From Rhodospirillales bacterium (GTDB lineage: Bacteria > Pseudomonadota > Alphaproteobacteria > TMED109), in the NCBI GenBank assembly GCA_009839325.1, contig VXPW01000077.1, positions 32,618 to 96,617 of the forward strand: DNA of 64,000 bases. Reading direction: 5' to 3'. The translations under genes and the position numbers were made by a program. Positions 47,647 to 55,154 of the stretch are shown one piece after another. Position 1 is the first letter of the stretch. Each line of letters begins with the position of its first letter. A model generated the notes under the pieces. The model did no database searches and was not told where the DNA came from. It saw only the letters and a list, made by a program, of their open reading frames with translations.

Positions 47647-48492
47647 GTGTCCGACACCGGCACCGAAAGCTCCCGGTCCCCGGTTGGGATCGTTGCCGGC
47701 GGGGGGTTGTTGCCGGGGCTGGTGGCCGAGGCCTGCCGTTCAGGCGGTCGACCGTATTTCTTGCTGGCGTTGGCTGGGCAGGCAGATCAATCTGGCAGCG
47801 GGGTCGAGCCCGACGCATGGGTGCGTCTCGGGGCGTCTGAAGAACTGCTCGGAATCCTTCGCGACGCCGCCATCGAGACCGTGGTGCTGGCCGGGCACGT
47901 GCGACGTCCTTCGCTGGCTGAACTCCGCCCGGACGCGCGTGCGTTGCGCGTACTTGCCCGGGCGGCGCGGTTCGCGCTGGGCGACGACGGCCTGCTACGC
48001 GCCATCGTCGACGAATTCGAACGCGAAGGATTCCAGATCGTCGGGGCCGACAGTCTCGTGAACGAACTCCTGGCCCCGCCCGGCCTCTGGTCCAAGAGCG
48101 AGCCGGACGAGCAGGACCGCATTGACATCACCCGGGGAGCTGCTGTTGCGCGTGCCCTGGGAGCAGTAGATGTCGGCCAGGCCGCCGTGGTCCAGGGCGG
48201 CCATGTATTGGCGGTTGAGGCTTCCGAGGGGACAGCGGCGATGGTCCGACGGGCCGGTCAGCAACGGCGGGCCGGGAACGGCGGAGTGCTGGTGAAAGTC
48301 GCGAAACCCGGTCAGGAGCGACGTGTCGACCTGCCGACGATCGGTCCTGACACCGTGGCCGACGTCGCGGCTGCCGGACTTGCCGGAATCGCCGTGGAGG
48401 CAGGCTCTGTCCTTGTCATCCGCCGGGAAGAAGTAATCCGGCGTGCCGACGCGCACGGCCTATTCCTGCTCGGCTGCCGCGTCGACGACTGA
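47647..48492 (+). CDS. lpxI: UDP-2,3-diacylglucosamine pyrophosphatase LpxI
   Basis: LpxI hydrolyses UDP-2,3-diacylglucosamine to lipid X; it replaces LpxH in alphaproteobacteria and several other groups. The 281-residue protein (formerly DUF1009) has VGIVAGGGLLPGLVAEA at the start, DDGLLRAIVDEFEREGFQIVGA in the middle, and VLVKVAKPGQERRVDLPTIGPDT near the end, where the catalytic Asp lies in the family. GTG 47647 is used; no clear ribosome binding site is visible, and it sits five bases after lpxA. Confidence 0.94.
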   Translation: MSDTGTESSRSPVGIVAGGGLLPGLVAEACRSGGRPYFLLALAGQADQSGSGVEPDAWVRLGASEELLGILRDAAIETVVLAGHVRRPSLAELRPDARALRVLARAARFALGDDGLLRAIVDEFEREGFQIVGADSLVNELLAPPGLWSKSEPDEQDRIDITRGAAVARALGAVDVGQAAVVQGGHVLAVEASEGTAAMVRRAGQQRRAGNGGVLVKVAKPGQERRVDLPTIGPDTVADVAAAGLAGIAVEAGSVLVIRREEVIRRADAHGLFLLGCRVDD

Positions 48493-48496
48493 TCCG

Positions 48497-49663
48497 GTGC
48501 CGCACGTTTATCTGGTTGCCGGCGAGGCTTCGGGAGACGAGCTCGGAGCACGCCTGATCCGGGCCCTGGTTGCAGAAACGGCGGAGACGATCCGTCTGGA
48601 CGGGGTCGGCGGGCCGAGGATGGAGGCTGCAGGCTTGACGCCGCTGTTCCCGGCCGACGAAATCGCACTGGTGGGAATTGCGGAAGTCCTGCCGCGCGTG
48701 CCACGTATTCTCCGCCGGCTGCGCAGCGTGGAAGCACACGTACGCGCCCTTCGTCCCGACGCCGTGGTGACCATCGATGCGCCCGGTTTCAACTTCCGAT
48801 TGGGCGCACGGCTCCGTGGGGAAGGGATCCCACTCATTCACTACGTTGCTCCCACGGTGTGGGCGTGGAAACCGGGACGAGCCCGAAAGATTGCCCGCTT
48901 CCTGGATCGAATGCTGACCCTGTTCCCCTTTGAACCTCCCTATTTCGAGCGCGAGGGGCTGCCGGCGACGTTTGTCGGACACCCGGTCGTAGAGACGCCC
49001 GTTCCCGAGCCGCCCCCCAGCTTTCGCCAAACGTGGGGCATCAGCGCCGACGCGCCGGTTCTTCTGGTGCTGCCGGGAAGTCGGGCAGGGGAGGTGCATC
49101 GTCTCGCACCCCGTTTCGCAAGCTGCGCTCGAATGCTCCTGCAGCACCGGAACAATCTTCGAATTGTGATCGGCGTGGCGCCCGGCCGGAAACGGCAAGT
49201 TGAAGCCGCTTTTTCCGGATTGCCCGCCATTCTCGTCGACGGGGATGCCGACAAGCGGCGCTGGTATGCGGCTGCCGATGTCGCATTGGCAGCGTCAGGC
49301 AGCGTGACCCTTGAGCTCGCGCGTTGTCGGACGGCCATGGTGGTTGCCTACCGGATGGCTCCAGTTTCCTGGGAAATTGTCCGGCGAATGGCGACCATCA
49401 AGTACGCGAGTCTCATCAATGTGATGCAGGACGCCGAGGCGATCCCGGAGTTTCTTCAGCGGTCCTGTCGCCCGGATCGGCTGGCGCGAGCGGTCGACTC
49501 ACTCCTGCAGAGCCCGGAGGCACGGGCGCGTCAAATCGACGTCACTTCAGCCGCCATCGAAGATCTCCGGAACGGCGACCTGCCGCCCAGCCAGCGCGCT
49601 GCCCGGGCAATCCTTGCTACGCTTGATCCTCAACCAGCTCCGCAGAAGGGGGAAAAACGTTGA
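48497..49663 (+). CDS. lpxB: Lipid A disaccharide synthase
   Basis: LpxB joins lipid X and UDP-diacylglucosamine into the lipid A disaccharide at the inner-membrane face. The 388-residue GT19 glycosyltransferase begins at GTG with PHVYLVAGEASGDELGARL and contains YVAPTVWAWKPGRARKIARF, LTLFPFEPPYFE, LLVLPGSRAGEVHRL and the C-terminal ASGSVTLELA. Four bases separate it from lpxI; the stop overlaps gloA as TTGA. Confidence 0.96.
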   Translation: MPHVYLVAGEASGDELGARLIRALVAETAETIRLDGVGGPRMEAAGLTPLFPADEIALVGIAEVLPRVPRILRRLRSVEAHVRALRPDAVVTIDAPGFNFRLGARLRGEGIPLIHYVAPTVWAWKPGRARKIARFLDRMLTLFPFEPPYFEREGLPATFVGHPVVETPVPEPPPSFRQTWGISADAPVLLVLPGSRAGEVHRLAPRFASCARMLLQHRNNLRIVIGVAPGRKRQVEAAFSGLPAILVDGDADKRRWYAAADVALAASGSVTLELARCRTAMVVAYRMAPVSWEIVRRMATIKYASLINVMQDAEAIPEFLQRSCRPDRLARAVDSLLQSPEARARQIDVTSAAIEDLRNGDLPPSQRAARAILATLDPQPAPQKGEKR

Positions 49664-50067
49664 CAACAGCCCGTCCAGACGCCTTTCGTATGCTTCACAC
49701 GATGATCCGTGTCCGCGACCTCGAACGCTCGCTGGCCTTCTACACCGGTGCCTTGGGGATGCAGGTGCTTCGGCGCCAGGACTTTCCGAGCGGCCGTTTC
49801 ACGCTTGCGTTTGTGGGTTACGGCCCCGAGGAAGCCCACACGGTCCTCGAACTCACACACAACTGGGATCAAGAGGAAGACTACGCCCAGGGCGATGCGT
49901 GGGGGCACATAGCTCTTGGTGTACCGGACATCTACGGGACATGCGAGCGCCTCGAAGCCGAGGGAATCCGCATCCCGCGCCCACCCGGCCCCATGCAGCA
50001 CGGCAGCACAGTGATCGCATTCGTCGAAGATCCAGATGGTTACAAGATTGAATTGATTGAGCGTTGA
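49660..50067 (+). CDS. gloA: Lactoylglutathione lyase (glyoxalase I)
   Basis: GloA converts the methylglyoxal-glutathione hemithioacetal into lactoylglutathione. The 135-residue metalloenzyme has the four metal ligands: His in LHTMIRVRDL, Glu in VLELTHNW, His in WGHIALGV and Glu in YKIELIE. The start is TTG overlapping the lpxB stop, with a strong AGAAGGGGG upstream. Its link to lipid A genes is positional only. Confidence 0.94.
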   Translation: MTTARPDAFRMLHTMIRVRDLERSLAFYTGALGMQVLRRQDFPSGRFTLAFVGYGPEEAHTVLELTHNWDQEEDYAQGDAWGHIALGVPDIYGTCERLEAEGIRIPRPPGPMQHGSTVIAFVEDPDGYKIELIER

Positions 50068-50090
50068 GCGGCATCAAGGCGGTTCATTTG

Positions 50091-50104
50091 CCCCCGTCTG
50101 GGGG
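50091..50104 (+). other. Small hairpin between gloA and gltA
   Basis: CCCCC and GGGGG form a 5-bp stem with a GTCT loop 24 bases after the gloA stop. No T-run follows, so it is at most a weak terminator that might end the envelope operon before gltA. Confidence 0.3.
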
Positions 50105-50164
50105 CCTAGGTACGGTACTGCTTGATACCGGATAGCTGCCCGCCTTGACGTGAGAGAGTGACAA

Positions 50165-51472
50165 ATGGCCATGGATGCAGAACGACAGATGGCGCAACTG
50201 ACGCTTAGCGACGGCCGTAGTCTTCAATTGCCGGAACTATCGGGAACGATCGGGCCCGATGTGGTCGATGTGCGGTCCCTTTACGGCGATGCCGGTGTGT
50301 TTACGTACGACCCGGGCTACACCTCGACCGGTTCGTGTGAATCCAAGATCACGTTCATTGATGGTGAAGCCGGAATCCTGCTGCACCGAGGGTATCGCAT
50401 CGAGGATTTGGCTCAGCACTGTGACTTCCTGGAAGTGGCCTACCTTCTCTTGCGAGGTGAGCTGCCGGACCCCGCCAGCAATGAGGACTTTGCCTATACG
50501 ATTAGCCGGCACACCATGCTGCACGAGCAGCTGACGTACCTGTTCCGGGGCTTTCGGCGCGACGCCCACGCCATGGCAATCTTGTGCGGCGTCGTCGGAG
50601 CGTTGTCAGCCTTCTACCACGATAGCACGGACATTACCGATCCCCACCAGCGGATGGTGGCTTCCCACCGGTTGATCGCGAAAATTCCGACGATCGCGAC
50701 AATGGCCTACAAGTATTCGATCGGCCAGCCCTTCATCAATCCGCGTAATGACCTCGATTACGCGGAGAATTTCCTGCACATGATGTTTGCGGTGCCGGCG
50801 GAGGAATACGTCATCAGTGACGTGTTGGCACGGGCCATGCATCGAATTCTCATACTCCACGCCGACCATGAGCAAAACGCTTCGACGTCCACGGTGCGGC
50901 TCGCGGGTTCGTCCGGCGCAAACCCGTTTGCATGCGTGGCTGCGGGGATTGCATCGCTGTGGGGACCTGCGCATGGCGGCGCCAACGAGGCAGCGATCAG
51001 CATGCTGCAGGAAATCGGTGATGTTTCGAGGGTGAAGTCGTTTATCGACCGAGCGCGTGACCCCGCCGACTCGTTCCGGCTGATGGGATTCGGACACCGT
51101 GTCTACAAGAACTACGATCCCCGGGCGCGAGTCATGCAGTCAACCGCCCACGAAGTCCTCGGCGCCTTGGGAAAAGAGAACGAACCGATGTTTCGCCTTG
51201 CCCGGGAGTTGGAGCGCATTGCCCTTGAGGACGACTACTTCGTTGAAAAGAAGCTGTATCCGAATGTAGACTTTTATTCTGGGATTACGCTACAAGCCAT
51301 TGGTTTTCCTCCCAGTTTGTTTACCGTACTGTTCGCGGTCGCCCGCACGGTGGGATGGGTCGCCCAGTGGAACGAAATGATTGAAGATCCCGCTCAGCGA
51401 ATCGGACGTCCGCGCCAGCTGTATACCGGCGTGCCAGAACGCCCGTTCGTTCCAATCGAGGACCGCGGCTGA
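50165..51472 (+). CDS. gltA: Citrate synthase (type I)
   Basis: GltA condenses acetyl-CoA and oxaloacetate at the entry of the TCA cycle. The 435-residue protein is of the large Gram-negative type, with [23 protein letters not shown] near the start, the catalytic His region [25 protein letters not shown] (second His) and the Asp in [15 protein letters not shown]. gltA at the end of the lpx region and a gltX far upstream are both usual for alphaproteobacteria. Confidence 0.97.
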   Translation: MAMDAERQMAQLTLSDGRSLQLPELSGTIGPDVVDVRSLYGDAGVFTYDPGYTSTGSCESKITFIDGEAGILLHRGYRIEDLAQHCDFLEVAYLLLRGELPDPASNEDFAYTISRHTMLHEQLTYLFRGFRRDAHAMAILCGVVGALSAFYHDSTDITDPHQRMVASHRLIAKIPTIATMAYKYSIGQPFINPRNDLDYAENFLHMMFAVPAEEYVISDVLARAMHRILILHADHEQNASTSTVRLAGSSGANPFACVAAGIASLWGPAHGGANEAAISMLQEIGDVSRVKSFIDRARDPADSFRLMGFGHRVYKNYDPRARVMQSTAHEVLGALGKENEPMFRLARELERIALEDDYFVEKKLYPNVDFYSGITLQAIGFPPSLFTVLFAVARTVGWVAQWNEMIEDPAQRIGRPRQLYTGVPERPFVPIEDRG

Positions 51473-51505
51473 CGCGCTAACACGGCCAATTTCGCCTTTG
51501 CCAGC

Positions 51506-51534
51506 TTGCCCAATTTGGCGCCCCAAACTAGAAT
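51506..51534 (+). promoter_or_regulatory. Probable sigma-70 promoter of the iorAB pair
   Basis: TTGCCC (51506-51511) and TAGAAT (51529-51534) are separated by 17 bases, the ideal spacing, and the -10 box matches five of six consensus bases. It lies about 97 bases before the small-subunit ATG, in the gap after gltA. Confidence 0.5.
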
Positions 51535-51631
51535 GGACGAAACCGGGGTCTGTCGTTGCTCGCTTGCGGCTTCGCCACTTTGGCGAAACTGTGTGGTCGG
51601 CGGTTACCCTTTGCATTCCTGAGGAGGGATT

Positions 51632-52093
51632 ATGGCTGTTCTTAACATCAACGGCGTGTCGCACGTCGTCGATGCACCGGGGGACACCAAACTGCTGTGG
51701 GTCATTCGCGAAGGACTGCGTCTAACCGGCACGAAGTTTGGATGCGGCATTGGCCTCTGTGGGGCCTGTACTGTTCACCTTAATGGTGAGGCGGTGCGGT
51801 CCTGCCAGCTGCAGTTGTCGGACGCCGAAGGTGCGACGATCACTACGATTGAAGGCCTCGACCCGAAGGGTCAGCATCCGGTGCAGAAGGCGTGGCTAGA
51901 GTTGCAGATTCCCCAGTGCGGGTACTGCCAGTCCGGGCAGATGATGAATGCCGCTGCGTTCCTTGAGTCCAACTCCAGTCCAAGTGACGCAGAGATTCTC
52001 GATGCCATGCAAGGCAACATCTGCCGCTGCTCAACGTACGCTCGGATCAAGCAGGGTGTCCGTCGGGCTGCCCAGATGATGCAGGAGGCCTGA
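51632..52093 (+). CDS. [2Fe-2S] subunit of a molybdenum hydroxylase (IorA/CoxS type)
   Basis: Small electron-transfer subunit of the xanthine oxidase family. The 153 residues hold two [2Fe-2S] sites: the plant-ferredoxin-like CGIGLCGACTVH with a later Cys in VRSC, and the C-terminal CGYCQSGQ with GNICRCSTY. AGGAGG lies just before the ATG. Paired with a two-component (IorAB-like) large subunit and no separate FAD subunit. The likely reaction is oxidation of an aldehyde or N-heterocycle. Confidence 0.9.
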   Translation: MAVLNINGVSHVVDAPGDTKLLWVIREGLRLTGTKFGCGIGLCGACTVHLNGEAVRSCQLQLSDAEGATITTIEGLDPKGQHPVQKAWLELQIPQCGYCQSGQMMNAAAFLESNSSPSDAEILDAMQGNICRCSTYARIKQGVRRAAQMMQEA

Positions 52094-52095
52094 CC

Positions 52096-54387
52096 ATGAC
52101 CAAGCACATGAAAGACTTGGGTGGCGCAACGCGCCGCGACATTCTGGTCGGCTCCGCTGTTGCTGGCACCGGATTGGTGGTCGGCTACTCAGTCCTGCCA
52201 CACTTGACCGGCGGCGCCCGCGAGGCCCTGGCGGCTGGCAATTTCGAGCCCAGCCTGTTCCTGACCATGGAGCCCAGCGGAATCGCGACTGTCCACATCA
52301 CCAAGACGGAAATGGGGCAGCACGTCGGGACCGCATTGGCGCAGGCAGTTGCCGAAGAGCTGGAAATCGACTGGAACGATGTCCGCATTGATTACCCGGA
52401 TAGCCACGAAAAGTGGGGTCTGATGATCACTGGCGGATCGTGGTCGGTGAACTGGACGTTCGACCGCAACTCGCGGATCGGCGCGGCCGCGCGGATGGCT
52501 CTCGTGGAGGCTGGTGCCAACATGCTTGGCGTGCCGGCTAGCGAGTGTTCCGCTGCAAACAGCACCGTCACTCACACGGGCACCGGTCAGTCGACGACCT
52601 ATTCAGAAATCATCAGCGCGGGCCCAATTGACCGGACCTTTAGCGAAGATGAAATGAAGGCCATCGAACTGAAGAAGTTCGGCGAGTACAAACTCGTCGG
52701 CACGTCGGTTCCGGCTCTCGACATTCCGGCAAAGATCGACGGCACCGCACGGTACGGCATCGACGTGTTCGTTCCGAACATGGCGTACGGTCGGATCATC
52801 ACCTGGCCCACCCGCTGGGGTGCAATGCCGAACTCGGTCGATGACTCGGCCGCGAGCGGCATCGATGGATACATCGGAACCGAAATCATCGAGGATCCGA
52901 CCGGGGTCCAGCGCGGCTACGCGATCGTGCTCGCCGAGACGATCTGGGCAGCCGAAAAGGCCGCCGGCGCCGTTTCCGTCGATTGGGATCTTGGTCCGAA
53001 CGCCAACGTCAGCACTGCAGACATCCTTGGCTACGCCAAGAAGGCAACTGCCGACGGCGAAGGATTTGCCTGGGTAATCGACGGTGACACGGACGCAGGC
53101 ATGAGCAATGCCGCGACTGTCGTCGAGGCCGAGTACGAAACGAGCCTCGGCTACCACGGCATGATGGAGCCGATGAACTGCGTGGCCATGGAGCAGGACG
53201 GTGTCTGGCACCTCTTCACGGCGTGCCAGTGGTCCACCCGATGCACGGCTATGACGGCTGAGGCACTCGGTGTGGAACCGGCCAACGTGGTCCACCACCA
53301 GCAGTACGCAGGTACTGGCTTCGGACGGCGGCTTGAGCCGGATGCGATGATTCCAGCGGCCCTGGCGGCCAAGGCAGCCGGACGTCCTGTCAAGCTCGTG
53401 TTCACCCGCGAGCAGGACGTGATGTTCGACTTCCACCAGTCGCTCACCTACCAGACCGTGAAAGGCGGGGTGAACGTCGCTGGCGATCTGGACACGATGG
53501 TTCACACAGTCTGCTCAGCTTGGGCAACCAAGCGGCAGGCTCCGGGCTTCTTGGCGGAATCAGTCGACAAGAAGGGCAAGATCGACCCGTTCTCCACGAA
53601 CGGTTCGGACCACTGGTACAACGTTCCGAACCAGTACGTACGTTCGATTGAGAACGTCGTTGGTCAGAGCGCAACCCCTCCGGGACAGCTCCGTGCAGTT
53701 GCACCGACCTGGACGATGTGGGCTGTTGAGTCGTTCCTCGACGAAGCCGCGCACGCAGTCGGACGCGACCCGCTCGAGTTCCGGACTTCGCTTCTGAAGG
53801 CAGTCGGCAAGAACGTCGGCACCCCGCCGAACACGGTGGGTGGCGCGGAGCGTCTGCGCAACGCCCTGCTGGTTGCTGCGGGACGCGCGGGTTATGGCGT
53901 GAAGCCCCTCCCCGCCAACACGGGTCAGGGAATTGCCAGCGTTACGTCGCAGGAGCGTGGCTCCCCGACGTGGACGGCGTGTGTCGCTGAGGTGCACGTT
54001 GACCCCGAATCCGGAGAGCCCACCGTAAGGAAGCTTTCCATCGCGATGGACGTGGGCACCGCCGTCAACCCGGACGGCGTGCTGGCGCAGATCCAGGGTT
54101 CCGCGATCTACGGAACGTCGAGGGTTCTCTACGAGAACATCACGATGAAGGACGGTTCGATCGAACAGTCGAACTTCGACACCTGGACGCCAATGCGGAT
54201 CAACCAGGCGCCTGAAATCGACGTGAGCATCATCCAGAACGGCCACTACCCGGCCGGGACGGGTGAGCCTGTCGTGACGGTCGTCGGGCCCGCGATTGCC
54301 AACGCCATCCAAGCAGCTGTGGGCGCGCGCGTACGTTCGTGGCCGATCACTGCGGAGAAGGTCAAGGCGGCAATGCAAGAAGCCTGA
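52096..54387 (+). CDS. Molybdopterin-binding aldehyde/isoquinoline dehydrogenase large subunit (IorB type), Tat-exported
   Basis: The 763-residue catalytic subunit starts with a twin-arginine signal (ATRRDILVGSAVAGTGLVVG), showing Tat export of the folded enzyme. Moco-binding regions of the xanthine oxidase family follow: GTGFGRRL-like YAGTGFGRRLEPDAM near residue 405, GQLRAVAPTWTMWAVESFLDE near 530 and the C-terminal GTGEPVVTVVGPAIANAI carrying the catalytic Glu near 720. IorB-like enzymes oxidise N-heterocycles or aldehydes; the true substrate is unknown. Two bases after the small subunit; a strong terminator follows. MobA/XdhC-type maturation would be needed; no xdhC is here. Confidence 0.88.
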   Translation: MTKHMKDLGGATRRDILVGSAVAGTGLVVGYSVLPHLTGGAREALAAGNFEPSLFLTMEPSGIATVHITKTEMGQHVGTALAQAVAEELEIDWNDVRIDYPDSHEKWGLMITGGSWSVNWTFDRNSRIGAAARMALVEAGANMLGVPASECSAANSTVTHTGTGQSTTYSEIISAGPIDRTFSEDEMKAIELKKFGEYKLVGTSVPALDIPAKIDGTARYGIDVFVPNMAYGRIITWPTRWGAMPNSVDDSAASGIDGYIGTEIIEDPTGVQRGYAIVLAETIWAAEKAAGAVSVDWDLGPNANVSTADILGYAKKATADGEGFAWVIDGDTDAGMSNAATVVEAEYETSLGYHGMMEPMNCVAMEQDGVWHLFTACQWSTRCTAMTAEALGVEPANVVHHQQYAGTGFGRRLEPDAMIPAALAAKAAGRPVKLVFTREQDVMFDFHQSLTYQTVKGGVNVAGDLDTMVHTVCSAWATKRQAPGFLAESVDKKGKIDPFSTNGSDHWYNVPNQYVRSIENVVGQSATPPGQLRAVAPTWTMWAVESFLDEAAHAVGRDPLEFRTSLLKAVGKNVGTPPNTVGGAERLRNALLVAAGRAGYGVKPLPANTGQGIASVTSQERGSPTWTACVAEVHVDPESGEPTVRKLSIAMDVGTAVNPDGVLAQIQGSAIYGTSRVLYENITMKDGSIEQSNFDTWTPMRINQAPEIDVSIIQNGHYPAGTGEPVVTVVGPAIANAIQAAVGARVRSWPITAEKVKAAMQEA

Positions 54388-54410
54388 TACCTATTCCCTA
54401 CACAACGCTT

Positions 54411-54443
54411 GGGCGGCGATCATCCGACCGCCGCCCTTTTTTT
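54411..54443 (+). terminator. Rho-independent terminator of iorAB
   Basis: GGGCGGCG (54411-54418) pairs with CGCCGCCC-type complement (54429-54436) to make an 8-bp GC stem with a 10-base loop, followed directly by seven T. It begins 23 bases after the IorB stop. Textbook structure. Confidence 0.9.
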
Positions 54444-54912
54444 GTACGCGTACGGCACGACCGGTCGCAGCTGTTGGCATTCTGACGGATGGGGCCACAG
54501 GTTCTTGCCCCGCGGTTCCAATCCATAGGCGCGTGACGGCGACCACGCGTCAGCACCGAGGCAGTGTCCGCAGCTTCTCTTCAGGACGCAGGTTCAAATC
54601 GCCCGGTCTACCCGGGAGGCACCCGGTCAGCCCGCTCCAAACCGGAGTTGACGCGACCGGGTTCCCTGCGGTCGCGTCTTGAATCTGACACCAGCCTTAT
54701 GGCCGCCCGCGCTAATGTGTTGACGGCTGATGGTCGACGGTACCCGTCCGGCGGTGCAATGCGCCGCTTTGCCGCCGTCAAAGCACCGGCAAACGCCGGG
54801 TTATGGCACCGTTTGTTCCTCGTCTTTCCGCCGAACATCGATTTCAAAATTAGCCGCGCAATTGCGGTCAGGTACCGCTATGCTCTAGGGGTGGTAAACG
54901 AAGGAGGAGCGT
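54444..54912. other. 469-base non-coding stretch before the formate dehydrogenase operon
   Basis: No gene is supported. It contains a 10-bp perfect hairpin GACGCGACCG/CGGTCGCGTC (54650-54659, 54669-54678, loop 9) followed by only TT, a 5-bp hairpin CCGGC-AAAC-GCCGG (54786-54799), and the palindrome CGCAATTGCG at 54857-54866, 46 bases before the first FDH gene. The last may be a regulator site; I could not fit a good sigma-70 or sigma-54 promoter. Confidence 0.5.
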
Positions 54913-55122
54913 ATGCCACAACATTTGACCGATTCTCAGCGCAAGTCTCGTCGTCGCGGCCTAAGTCGCCGTAACCTCTTCGCAGCAGCAGGTGTCACCG
55001 GGGCGGCAGCATTGGCCATACGCCCATCGACCGCCCCCACCTCGTCAAAGCCCTCCAGATCGCAGGCACGCTACCGTGAAACCGAGCACGTCCGCACGGT
55101 GTACCGGTTGGCGCGCTTCTAG
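54913..55122 (+). CDS. Small Tat-signal protein of the formate dehydrogenase operon
   Basis: A 69-residue protein with a long basic N-terminus, a twin-arginine motif (SRRNLFAAAGVTGAAALAI) and a C-terminus RYRETEHVRTVYRLARF that is a recurring ending in small proteins preceding fdhA in proteobacteria. Strong AAGGAGG upstream of the ATG. It may be exported alone or guide assembly of the FDH complex; function is unknown. It is the first gene of the operon, 32 bases before fdhA. Confidence 0.82.
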   Translation: MPQHLTDSQRKSRRRGLSRRNLFAAAGVTGAAALAIRPSTAPTSSKPSRSQARYRETEHVRTVYRLARF

Positions 55123-55154
55123 CGGTTTTCTTCAAGCTTACTGCAGGTGTCCTG

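Noticed and set aside
54585..54620. GGTTCAAATC word resembling a T-arm, possibly a tRNA or tmRNA end
   Set aside because: The stem beside the loop has a G-G clash and no acceptor or anticodon arm is found; no tmRNA tag frame is visible.
54804..54819. TGGCAC-like sigma-54 promoter before the FDH operon
   Set aside because: The -12 GC element is missing at the required distance (reads TC).
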